NCBI RefSeq assembly: GCF_010560025.1
Contig: NZ_SAIY01000003.1
Location: forward strand, 186,001-250,000
Direction of reading: 5' to 3'
Source: Verrucosispora sioxanthis
Lineage (GTDB): Bacteria; Actinomycetota; Actinomycetes; Mycobacteriales; Micromonosporaceae
Length of the DNA stretch: 64,000 nucleotides
Shown: piece by piece, positions 17,853-25,520 of the stretch
Numbering within the stretch: position 1 is the stretch's first letter
Layout of the letters: the number at the start of each line of letters is the position of its first letter
Made by a program: the position numbers and the translations under genes
Notes under the pieces: generated by a model
Told to the model about the DNA's origin: nothing
Seen by the model: only the letters and a program-made list of their open reading frames with translations
Databases searched by the model: none

Positions 17853-20633
17853 TCAGGCCGGTGAGTGGTACGCCAGCACACCCCGGTTGACGTCCTTTAT
17901 CGCCTGGCGAGCGGTGGCGCGAAGCTCCGTCGAGGCACCACCGGAGTCGGCGAGCTGGCCGAGCAGGTCCACCACCTGGCGGGCCCAGCGGACGAAGTCG
18001 CCGGCGGGCATCTCACCGTCGAGTTCGTGCCCGCTGGCGAGCACCTTGGCCAGTGCCTCGCCTCGTGCCCAGCGGTACACCGGCCAGGCGAAACCGAGAT
18101 CCGGCTCACGGGTGACGGCCAGCCCGCGTGACGCCTCGTCGGCCTCGATCTCGCTCCAGAGCTTCAGTGTCGCGTCGACCGCCTCGGCCACCGCGCCACG
18201 GGGCAGCGAGGCCCGTTCGTCGACGTCGCGGCGGGCCTCGAAGACCACCACCGACACCGCGGCAGCGAGTTCGGCCGGTGACAGCCCGTCCCAGAGGCCA
18301 CGCCGCAGGCACTCCGCCACGAGCAGGTCCGCCTCCGTCCAGATCCGGCCGAGCATCCGGCCGGCGTCGGTGACGGTGCCGTCGGCGGCGAGATAGCCGC
18401 GCCCGGTGAGCAGCGCGACGATCCGGTCGAAGGTACGCGCCAACGAGCCAGTCCGGCCGGCGACCCGCTGGCGCAGTTCGTCGGTGTCGCGTTCCAGCCG
18501 GCGGCGGCGCTCGGCCCAGCGGGCGTGTTCCTCCCGCTCCGGGCAGGCGTGGCAGGGGTGCCGACGCAGCTCGGTGCGAAACTGGCTGAGCTGGTGGTCC
18601 TCGCCGGACTGCCGGCCGCGGGCCCCCCGGCGGGAGTGCCGGTCCAGCCCGGTGCCACTGACCTGGGCAGCCAGGTCCCGCCGGGCGGCCGGATTGCGGT
18701 GGTTGAAGTGCTTGGGCACCCGGATGCGGGCCAGCACCTCGGCCGGGGTGGTGAAGTCGCCGGGGCTGATCCGGCCGGCCCAGCGGTCCTGGGTGAGCAC
18801 CAGCGGGCGCGGCTCGCTGAAGCCTCCGGCCGCCGGATCGAGCACCACGGCCAGGCCGGCCCGCCGCCCGGACGGCACCCGGATCACATCACCGACCCGC
18901 AGCCGCTCCAGGGCCGCCACCGCCGCCGCCCGGCGCTGGCTCTGCCCCTGCCGGGCGATGGCCCGCTCCCGGTCGGCGATGGCGACCCGCAGGGCGAAGT
19001 ACTCGTCGAAGTCGCCGTGGTGGCACTCCGCCTCGACGCCGTACGCCTCGATGGTCTCGGTGTTGCGCTGCACCTGCCGGGCCAGGCCGACCACCGACCG
19101 GTCCGCCTGGAACTGCGCGAACGACGACTCCAGCAGCGCCCGCGCCGACTCCGCACCGACGCTGCCGACCAGGTTCACCGCCATGTTGTACGACGGTCGG
19201 AAGCTGGACCGCAGCGGATACGTCCGGGTGGAGGCCAGACCCGCCACGTGCCGGGGGTCGGTCTCCGGGGACCACACCACCACGGCGTGCCCCTCCACGT
19301 CGATGCCCCGACGCCCGGCCCGCCCGGTGAGCTGGGTGTACTCCCCCGGGGTCAGGTCGACGTGCGCCTCACCGTTGTACTTGACCAGGCGTTCCAGCAC
19401 CACGCAGCGGGCCGGCATGTTGATGCCCAGGGCGAGGGTCTCGGTGGCGAAGACCGCCTTGACCAGCCCCCGGACGAACAACTCCTCCACGACCTCCTTG
19501 AACGCCGGCAGCATCCCGGCGTGGTGCGCGGCGAGCCCGCGCTCCAGCCCGTCGAGCCACTCCCAGTAGCCGAGCACCGACAGGTCCTCGCCGGGGATAG
19601 CGGTGACCCGGGACTCCACCACCCGGCGAATCTCCGCCCGCTCCTCGGGCGAGGTGAGCCGCAGCCCGGCGGCGAGGCACTGCTGCACCGCGGCGTCGCA
19701 GCCGGCCCGGCTGAAGATGAACAGGATCGCCGGCAGCAGTCCCTCGCGGTCCAGCCGGTCGACGATGTCGGGGCGCAGCGGCCCGCGCCAGCGGGGGCCG
19801 CGCCGGCCGGCACCGAAGCCGGCGGACTGTCCCTCGCCGAGATCCAGCCGGCGTACCGTGTCGCGCGTGTAGCGCAGCAGCTCCGGGTGCACGTCGTGCT
19901 TGCGGGCGGCGGCGGCGTCGTGGAACAGGTCGAACATCCGCTTGCCGACGAGCATGTGCTGCCACAACGGCACCGGCCGGTGCTCGCTGACCACCACGGT
20001 GGTCTCGCCCCGGACGGTGATCAACCAGTCGGCGAACTCCTCGGCGTTGGAGACCGTCGCCGACAGCGACACCAGGGTCACCGAGGCGGGCAGGTGGATG
20101 ATGACCTCCTCCCACACCCCGCCGCGGAACCGGTCGGCCAGGTAGTGCACCTCGTCCATCACCACGTACGCCAGGCCCTCGAGGGTGGCCGAGCCGGCGT
20201 ACAGCATGTTGCGCAGCACCTCGGTGGTCATCACCACCACCGGGGCGTCGCCGTTGATGGCGTTGTCGCCGGTGAGCAGCCCCACCTGCGCGGCGCCGTA
20301 CCGGTCGACCAGGTCGTGGTACTTCTGGTTCGACAGCGCCTTGATCGGCGTGGTGTAGAAACACTTGCGCCGGGCCCCGTCGGCCGGTTCCGGCCGCCCG
20401 GGCGCACCCCGCAACGCCAGGTGTACGGCGAACTCGCCGACCACCGTCTTGCCGGCACCGGTCGGCGCGCAGACCAGGACGCCGCTGCCCCGCTCCAGGG
20501 CCTGGCAGGACTCCCGCTGGAAGTCGTCGAGATCGAACCCCAGGTCGGAGGTGAACTCTTCAAGCGCCGGGAACTGTGTGGCCTGGGCGGCCCGGCGGCG
20601 CGCCGCGGCGTACCGCTCGGCGGGGCTCGACAT
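17853..20633 (-). CDS. helY: Ski2-like DEAD/DEAH-box helicase HelY
   Basis: A 926-residue superfamily 2 helicase. Motifs in order: Q-region FDLDDFQRESCQAL (33-46), Walker A APTGAGKT (56-63), TTPIKALSNQKY, MTTEVLRNML, DEVH box near 159 and SLSATVSN. The second RecA domain includes TETLALGINMPARCVV and QLTGRAGRRGID. The C-terminal half matches the ratchet and beta regions of actinobacterial HelY. It would unwind RNA or DNA using ATP. In mycobacteria helY directly follows tatC; here they are separated by about 11.5 kb. The first residues MSSPAERYAAARR are typical. Confidence 0.95.
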   Translation of the reverse strand: MSSPAERYAAARRRAAQATQFPALEEFTSDLGFDLDDFQRESCQALERGSGVLVCAPTGAGKTVVGEFAVHLALRGAPGRPEPADGARRKCFYTTPIKALSNQKYHDLVDRYGAAQVGLLTGDNAINGDAPVVVMTTEVLRNMLYAGSATLEGLAYVVMDEVHYLADRFRGGVWEEVIIHLPASVTLVSLSATVSNAEEFADWLITVRGETTVVVSEHRPVPLWQHMLVGKRMFDLFHDAAAARKHDVHPELLRYTRDTVRRLDLGEGQSAGFGAGRRGPRWRGPLRPDIVDRLDREGLLPAILFIFSRAGCDAAVQQCLAAGLRLTSPEERAEIRRVVESRVTAIPGEDLSVLGYWEWLDGLERGLAAHHAGMLPAFKEVVEELFVRGLVKAVFATETLALGINMPARCVVLERLVKYNGEAHVDLTPGEYTQLTGRAGRRGIDVEGHAVVVWSPETDPRHVAGLASTRTYPLRSSFRPSYNMAVNLVGSVGAESARALLESSFAQFQADRSVVGLARQVQRNTETIEAYGVEAECHHGDFDEYFALRVAIADRERAIARQGQSQRRAAAVAALERLRVGDVIRVPSGRRAGLAVVLDPAAGGFSEPRPLVLTQDRWAGRISPGDFTTPAEVLARIRVPKHFNHRNPAARRDLAAQVSGTGLDRHSRRGARGRQSGEDHQLSQFRTELRRHPCHACPEREEHARWAERRRRLERDTDELRQRVAGRTGSLARTFDRIVALLTGRGYLAADGTVTDAGRMLGRIWTEADLLVAECLRRGLWDGLSPAELAAAVSVVVFEARRDVDERASLPRGAVAEAVDATLKLWSEIEADEASRGLAVTREPDLGFAWPVYRWARGEALAKVLASGHELDGEMPAGDFVRWARQVVDLLGQLADSGGASTELRATARQAIKDVNRGVLAYHSPA

Positions 20634-20709
20634 GCCCCAAGATTAGTGCCTGCCCACGACGGGCACCGGGCAAGGCCGAGCGCCGGGGCGGTCCGAGTGG
20701 GTCGGTAGG

Positions 20710-21474
20710 GTGCACCACGTGCCGGATCATGCCGAACCGACCAGCCCCGTACCCGACATCGACGATCGGGGCCCCTCCCGTCGGCGGGTGCGGGCGGTGC
20801 TGTTCGACTTCCACGGCACCCTCGCGCAGGTGGAGGAGGCCAGCCAGTGGGTGCTGGCCGCCGCGTCGGCGTGCGGCGTGGACCTGGACCGGGCCCGCGC
20901 GACCGCCCTGGCCGACCGGCTGCTCACCGCCGGCCGCGCCGGTGGGCCGCTGCCCGCCCGGGTACCGCCCCACCTGGCCGAGCTCTGGGCCGACCGGGAT
21001 CTCTACGAGCACGCCCACCGGGGTGCCTACACCGGGCTGGCCGACACCGTCGACGCCGGTATCGAGGGCTTCGCCGAGGCGCTGTACGAACGGCTGCTGG
21101 TGCCGCAGGGCTGGGTGCCCTACCCCGACACCGTGCCGACGCTGGCCGCCCTGCGGGCCGCCGACGTCCGGGTGGCCGTGGTCAGCAACATCGGCTTCGA
21201 CATCCGGCCGCTCTTCGACGCCTGGGGGCTGGCGGAGCTGGTCGACGCCCACGTGCTGTCGTACGAGGTGGGCCGCTGCAAGCCCGACCCGGCGATCTTC
21301 TGGCGAGCCTGCGGCATGCTCGGCGTCGACCCCGAGGAGGCGCTCATGGTCGGCGACTCCCCCGCCGACGCCGGTGCCGTCGCCGCCGGCTGCGCGGCGC
21401 TGATCCTCCCCGCCGCCGACCCCGGCCGCCCCAACGCCCTCGGCTCCGTCCTCGACCTCCTCCCCACCCCCTGA
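20710..21474 (+). CDS. HAD-superfamily hydrolase
   Basis: A 254-residue phosphatase-like protein. Motif I is FDFHGTLAQ (about 32-40; the second Asp of the usual DxDGT is replaced by His), motif II VVSNIG, motif III Lys in GRCKPDP, motif IV VGDSPADAGA. The helical cap lies between motifs I and II. The DFHGTL form is common in actinobacterial HAD proteins, but a missing general-acid Asp may lower phosphatase activity. GTG at 20710 or at 20719 could start it; there is no strong ribosome-binding site. It is divergent from helY. Confidence 0.85.
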   Translation: MHHVPDHAEPTSPVPDIDDRGPSRRRVRAVLFDFHGTLAQVEEASQWVLAAASACGVDLDRARATALADRLLTAGRAGGPLPARVPPHLAELWADRDLYEHAHRGAYTGLADTVDAGIEGFAEALYERLLVPQGWVPYPDTVPTLAALRAADVRVAVVSNIGFDIRPLFDAWGLAELVDAHVLSYEVGRCKPDPAIFWRACGMLGVDPEEALMVGDSPADAGAVAAGCAALILPAADPGRPNALGSVLDLLPTP

Positions 21475-21478
21475 CTTC

Positions 21479-21552
21479 CGCGATCTTGCAGTTGTGGTCG
21501 CCGGTATGTCGCCTTCGGGGGGTTATTTCCCGACCGAAAGTGCAAGATCGCG
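21479..21552. repeat. interspersed palindromic element, copy 1
   Basis: The 74-bp element is bounded by perfect 12-bp inverted repeats CGCGATCTTGCA / TGCAAGATCGCG. Its left half, 21481-21508, is identical over 28 bases to the second copy at 36047-36074. It sits between the convergent HAD and diacylglycerol-kinase-like genes and could also act as a terminator. The inner part GGTCG/CGACC can pair too. Confidence 0.85.
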
Positions 21553-21566
21553 TGTGGTGAGGGTGG

Positions 21567-22486
21567 TCAGTGGAGGAGGTGCAGGGCGGCGGGGACGGCG
21601 GTGATGGTGAGTGGGAGGGGGAGGGAGCGTTCGCCGTCGGCGTAGGTGGTGATGCCGTCCGCGGCCAGGGTGACGGTGCGGGCGCGGTAGGTCTGCACCA
21701 AAGGATGGGCGACGTGGGTGCCGGCGTAGATGCGCGGCTTGACCCGGATCAGGGTACGTCGGTCGAACCGACCGCCGACCACGACGTCGAGCAGGCCGTC
21801 GGTCGGGTCCGCGTCGGGGCAGATCCGCATCCCGCCGCCGTAGCTGGCGCCGTTGCCGACCGCCACCAGGACCGCATCGACCTCGATCCGCTCGCCGTCG
21901 AGGGTGAGGGTGTACCGGCGTGGCCGTAGCTGGGCCAGCTCCACCAGGATGGCCAGGTCGTAGCGGCGTGGACCGCGCGGCCAGCGCATCCGGTTGGCCC
22001 GCTCGTTGACGATCGCGTCGAAGCCGGCCGCCAGCACCGCGCCGTACCAACGGGCCGTGCCGTCGGCCCCGGTCATCCGGGCCAGGTCGACCGGCCGGCT
22101 GCGTCCCTCGCGCAGGGCCGTCGCGATGACGTCGACGGCCGCCCGGGGATCGGCCGGGAAGCCGGTCTCCACCGCGAAGTCGTTGCCGGTGCCCGCCGGC
22201 ACCGGCCGAACGGCACCGAGGTGCCGGCGACAGCGCATCGCCCGGTGCACCGTGCCGTCGCCACCCACCGCGACCAGGGCGCCGACCCCTGGGCCACGGC
22301 GGCCCGACAGACCGCCTCGGCCTCGACCGCGCTGCCGGCCCGCAGCAGCCGCACCGGCCGGTCGGCGGCCGCGAGCCCGTCCAGCAGGCCCGGCAGCAGT
22401 CCTCGGTGCCGGCCACGGCCGGCGGACGGATTGGCCAGCACGGCGACCGGTCCGCCGGGCACCCAAGGGCGATCGTCTGCGGTCAC
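21567..22486 (-). pseudogene. diacylglycerol kinase / sphingosine-kinase-like protein, frameshifted
   Basis: The N-terminus reads VAVLANPSAGRGRHRGLLPGLLDGL (nucleotide-binding start of the DAGK catalytic domain). After a frame change come VAVGGDGTVHRAM (the GGDGT motif), PAGTGNDFA and a lipid-kinase-like C-terminal beta-sandwich ending at 21567. The break is in a C4 run at 22286-22289; one more C would restore a protein of about 305 aa. The GTG at 22486 is chosen because TACGGT lies seven bases upstream (leaderless). Intact, it would phosphorylate a lipid with ATP at the membrane. A homopolymer-length sequencing error is quite possible. Confidence 0.75.
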
Positions 22487-22493
22487 GGCGAGC

Positions 22494-22499
22494 ACCGTA
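22494..22499 (-). promoter_or_regulatory. putative -10 box (TACGGT) of the DAGK-like gene
   Basis: On the minus strand TACGGT is followed by seven bases and the GTG at 22486. The region 22500-22726 between this promoter and ramC holds the divergent ram control region. Confidence 0.35.
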
Positions 22500-22601
22500 C
22501 CCGCCCGGACCGGCGCGGGCGCGGCTGTGCCGACCCGGCGACGGCCCGTGCCGGCAGGCGAAACCGGACAGTCCCGCCGCTACGCCGCAACTGTCATTTG
22601 T

Positions 22602-22615
22602 CACGACCGGTCGTG
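22602..22615. promoter_or_regulatory. perfect 14-bp palindrome upstream of ramC, candidate operator
   Basis: CACGACCGGTCGTG is a perfect dyad centred about 118 bases before the ramC start. It is preceded by two TGTCA direct repeats (22592-22596 and 22599-22603). In Streptomyces the ramCSAB promoter is bound by RamR and other regulators, but I do not recognise these bases as a known RamR site. Confidence 0.4.
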
Positions 22616-22726
22616 CGGCACGCATTCATCTCCATGACTGAAAACACTAGGAACGCCATAGGCCGAACGGACAGACTCGAATCCATCGACAGGACGACAG
22701 CCGACAGGCGGACGGGAGGCGACACA

Positions 22727-25321
22727 GTGGACGAGCGCTACGACAGCTACTGCGCCGCCGACCCGCTGTTCTACGACTCCCTCGGCAGCGCCGTCGCGCA
22801 GCCGACCTTCCCCGCGGCGACCCGGCCGTTGCCGGCCGGCTGGCGCCGGGAGTCGCTCGACGACTGGCTCATCCACGCCCCCGACGGTGAACGCCTGCCG
22901 CAGCAGGGCTGGAAGGTGCACGTGTCGGCGACGGTCGCCAACGCCGACCGGGTGCTGGACACCGTCTGGGACTACTGCGTACCCCGGGGCCTGTCGTTCA
23001 AGTTCCTGCGCGGCCCCCGCACCCTGCTGCTGCGCAACTCCAAGTACGCCGCCCGCGCCGCCAGCGGCAAGTTCGTCACCGTCTACCCTCGCGACGACGC
23101 CGAACTCGAACTGGTCTGCAAGGAACTCGACGAGCTGCTCACCGGCGAGGCCGGCCCGTACATCCTCAGCGACCTGCGGTACGCCGCCGGGCCGGTGTAC
23201 GTCCGCTACGGCGGCTTCGCCGCCCGGTACTGCCACTCCCCCGACGGCCAGGTGGTCCCGGCGGTCGAGGACGAGACCGGCACCCTGGTGCCGGACCGCC
23301 GCGATCCGGTCTTCCACGTACCGTCCTGGGTGGCGCTGCCCGACTTCCTCGCGCCGCACCTGGCCGCCCGCAACGCGACGAGCACCGACGAGGTTCCCTA
23401 CCAGATCGAGAAGGTCATCCACTTCTCCAACGGTGGCGGCCTGTACGTCGGACGCGACCGGCGCACCGACACCCAGCTGGTGTTCAAGGAGGCCCGGCCG
23501 CACGCCGGCCTGGACGCCGACGGCACCGACGCCGTCACCCGGCTCGCCCGGGAGGCCGCCGTCCTGCGCCAGCTCGCCGACCTGCCGCAGGTGCCGCGGG
23601 TGCACGACGAGTTCGCCCTCGGCGACCACCGGTTCCTCGCCCTGGAGTTCATCGAGGGCCGCCCGCTGAACAAGGTGTTGGTCGACCGCTACCCGCTGAT
23701 CGACGCCGACGCCACCGACGACGACCGCGCGGCGTACGCGCGCTGGGCGCTGGACGTCCACCGTCAGGTCGACGAGGTCGTCCGGGCGATCCACGCGCGC
23801 GGCCTGGTCTACGGCGACCTGCACCTGTTCAACATCATGCTGCGGCCGGACGACCGGGTCGCGCTGGTCGACTTCGAGGTGGCCGCACCGATCGACGGGC
23901 ACCGCCGGCCGGGCCTGCGCAACCAGGGCTTCGCCGCGCCCCGGGGACGCACCGGCGTGGCCGTCGACCACTACGCCCTGGCCTGCCTTCGGTTGGCCCT
24001 GTTCCTGCCGCTGACCCAGCTGGTCCGCCTCGACCCGGCGAAGGCCGCGCACCTGGCCGACATCATCGCCGAGACCTTCCCGGTGCCGAGAGACTTCCTC
24101 GACGCGGCGGTGGCGGAGATCACCGCACCGGACGCCGAGTCCGGGGACCGCGTCCCGCCCACCGCCGCCAGGCCGTCCGTGGACCGGGACCGGCTCGCCC
24201 GCGCCATCCTCACCAGCGCCACGCCCGCCCGCGCCGACCGGCTGTTCCCCGGCGACATCGAACAGTTCCGCAGCGGCGGGCTCAACCTCGCACACGGGGC
24301 GGCGGGCGTGCTGTACGCGTTGCACCGCAGCGGCGCCGGCCGGTGGCCGGAGCACGAGCAGTGGCTGGTCCGTCAAACCACCTCGCCTCCGTCGGGCACC
24401 CGGTGCGGCTTCTACGACGGCCTGCACGGCGTCGCGTACGCCCTGGAGGTGCTCGGTCGCCGGCAGGACGCGCTCGACGTGCTCGACATCTGCCTCCGCG
24501 AGTCGACGACCGGGCTGGACCACAGCCTGGCCGGCGGGCTGGCCGGCATCGCCCTGAACCTGGCCGAGCTGGGCGGGCGTACCGGCGAACCGGCGCTGCG
24601 GGAGGCGGCCTGGCAGGTCACCGGAGAGTTGGTGGAGCGACTCGCCGACGACCCTGGCGGCGAGGTCAGCGGCGGGCGACACCCGTACGCCGGGCTGCTG
24701 CGCGGCCGGACCGGAGCGGCGCTGCTGCTGGTGCGCCTGTACGAGCTGACCGGCGATTCGGACCTGCTCGACCACGCCGCCACCGCGCTGCGGCAGGACC
24801 TGCGCCGCTGCGTGGTCCGACCCGACGGCGCGCTGGAGGTCAACGAGGGCTGGCGCACCATGCCCTACCTGGGGCAGGGCAGCGTGGGCATCGGGCTCGT
24901 CCTCGACCAGTACCTGCGTCACCGCGACGACGAGCAGTTCGCCGAGGCGAGCGCCGGGGTGCGTCGCGCCGCCCGGTCGCCGTTCTACGCGCAGTCCGGC
25001 CTCTTCGCCGGGCGGGCCGGCATCATCGCCTACCTCGCCGCTCACCGCGACGACCCGCAGCTGCGACAGGAGATGGAGAGCCAGGTCCGGCGGCTGGGCT
25101 GGCACGCCCTGCCGTACCGGGACGGCACCGCCTTCCCCGGCGAGCAGTTGCTGCGGCTTTCGATGGACCTGGCCACCGGCACCGCGGGCGTCCTGCTGGC
25201 GCTGGCCACCGCCCGACGTGACGCCCCGACGCCCCTGCCCTTCCTCGCGCCCCTCACCGGCGCACCGGACTCCCCCGCGACAGCGGGGGCGACCCTGACC
25301 CCGACGACCGATGGGAGGTGA
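22727..25321 (+). CDS. ramC: class III lanthipeptide synthetase (RamC/AmfT-like LanKC)
   Basis: An 864-residue trifunctional enzyme that phosphorylates Ser in the precursor, eliminates phosphate to dehydroalanine and cyclises with Cys. The start MDERYDSYCAADPLFYDS is the family norm; the GTG follows GGGAGG. The lyase domain spans about 1-200. The kinase domain (about 225-430) has VFKEARP, YGDLHLFN (catalytic Asp near 362) and VDFEV. The cyclase domain (about 500-864) has GFYDGLHGVAYAL, GLLRGRTGAALL, RTMPYLGQGSVGIGLVLD and SGLFAGRAGIIAYL but none of the LanC zinc ligands, so it is class III, not IV. The frame is intact. ramS follows after six bases. Confidence 0.95.
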   Translation: MDERYDSYCAADPLFYDSLGSAVAQPTFPAATRPLPAGWRRESLDDWLIHAPDGERLPQQGWKVHVSATVANADRVLDTVWDYCVPRGLSFKFLRGPRTLLLRNSKYAARAASGKFVTVYPRDDAELELVCKELDELLTGEAGPYILSDLRYAAGPVYVRYGGFAARYCHSPDGQVVPAVEDETGTLVPDRRDPVFHVPSWVALPDFLAPHLAARNATSTDEVPYQIEKVIHFSNGGGLYVGRDRRTDTQLVFKEARPHAGLDADGTDAVTRLAREAAVLRQLADLPQVPRVHDEFALGDHRFLALEFIEGRPLNKVLVDRYPLIDADATDDDRAAYARWALDVHRQVDEVVRAIHARGLVYGDLHLFNIMLRPDDRVALVDFEVAAPIDGHRRPGLRNQGFAAPRGRTGVAVDHYALACLRLALFLPLTQLVRLDPAKAAHLADIIAETFPVPRDFLDAAVAEITAPDAESGDRVPPTAARPSVDRDRLARAILTSATPARADRLFPGDIEQFRSGGLNLAHGAAGVLYALHRSGAGRWPEHEQWLVRQTTSPPSGTRCGFYDGLHGVAYALEVLGRRQDALDVLDICLRESTTGLDHSLAGGLAGIALNLAELGGRTGEPALREAAWQVTGELVERLADDPGGEVSGGRHPYAGLLRGRTGAALLLVRLYELTGDSDLLDHAATALRQDLRRCVVRPDGALEVNEGWRTMPYLGQGSVGIGLVLDQYLRHRDDEQFAEASAGVRRAARSPFYAQSGLFAGRAGIIAYLAAHRDDPQLRQEMESQVRRLGWHALPYRDGTAFPGEQLLRLSMDLATGTAGVLLALATARRDAPTPLPFLAPLTGAPDSPATAGATLTPTTDGR

Positions 25322-25327
25322 CACGAC

Positions 25328-25447
25328 ATGGCGCTCCTCGACCTTCAGGGAATGGAGGCGGCTCCGGCCGACCGGACCGGCGGTGGTAGCCGGGCGAGCC
25401 TGCTGCTCTGCGGCGACAGCTCGCTGTCCGTGACGACCTGCAACTGA
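25328..25447 (+). CDS. ramS: RamS/SapB-like class III lanthipeptide precursor, 39 aa
   Basis: This short gene starts six bases after the ramC stop, with GGGAGGTG overlapping the ramC end as ribosome-binding site. The leader begins MALLDLQGME, containing the LDLQ box recognised by class III synthetases. The core ends SRASLLLCGDSSLSVTTCN (residues 21-39). It holds two S-X2-S-X3-C units: Ser21/Ser24/Cys28 and Ser31/Ser34/Cys38, the spacing that yields lanthionine or labionin rings. From memory the Streptomyces coelicolor SapB core is the same except for about one or two residues (Ile for Val35). The product would be a hydrophobic, surface-active morphogenetic peptide. Confidence 0.95.
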   Translation: MALLDLQGMEAAPADRTGGGSRASLLLCGDSSLSVTTCN

Positions 25448-25465
25448 TCGGACCGCACCACGCGA

Positions 25466-25497
25466 GGCCCTGGACGGTTACCTGACCGTCCAGGGCC
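25466..25497 (+). terminator. strong hairpin between ramS and the exporter genes
   Basis: A perfect 13-bp stem GGCCCTGGACGGT / ACCGTCCAGGGCC with a six-base loop TACCTG lies 18 bases past the ramS stop. There is no U-tract. It probably acts as a partial terminator or 3' stabiliser that raises ramS mRNA over ramAB, as expected where a precursor must outnumber its transporter. Confidence 0.65.
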
Positions 25498-25520
25498 ACG
25501 CCGTACGACCGGGAGGACCG

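Noticed and set aside
18525..20708. 727-residue plus-strand frame opposite helY
   Set aside because: Shadow of helY; the helicase motifs on the minus strand settle the coding strand.
20710..21474. HAD gene as part of the ram cluster
   Set aside because: It lies beyond the divergent kinase-like gene, runs from the helY side and has no counterpart in known ram loci.
22727..25321. Class IV (LanL) lanthipeptide synthetase
   Set aside because: The cyclase domain lacks the Cys/His zinc-ligand motifs of LanL and the precursor is a SapB-type class III peptide.
22601..25324. 907-residue minus-strand frame opposite ramC
   Set aside because: No domain, repetitive Val/Gly/Gln composition; ramC on the plus strand has all kinase and cyclase motifs.
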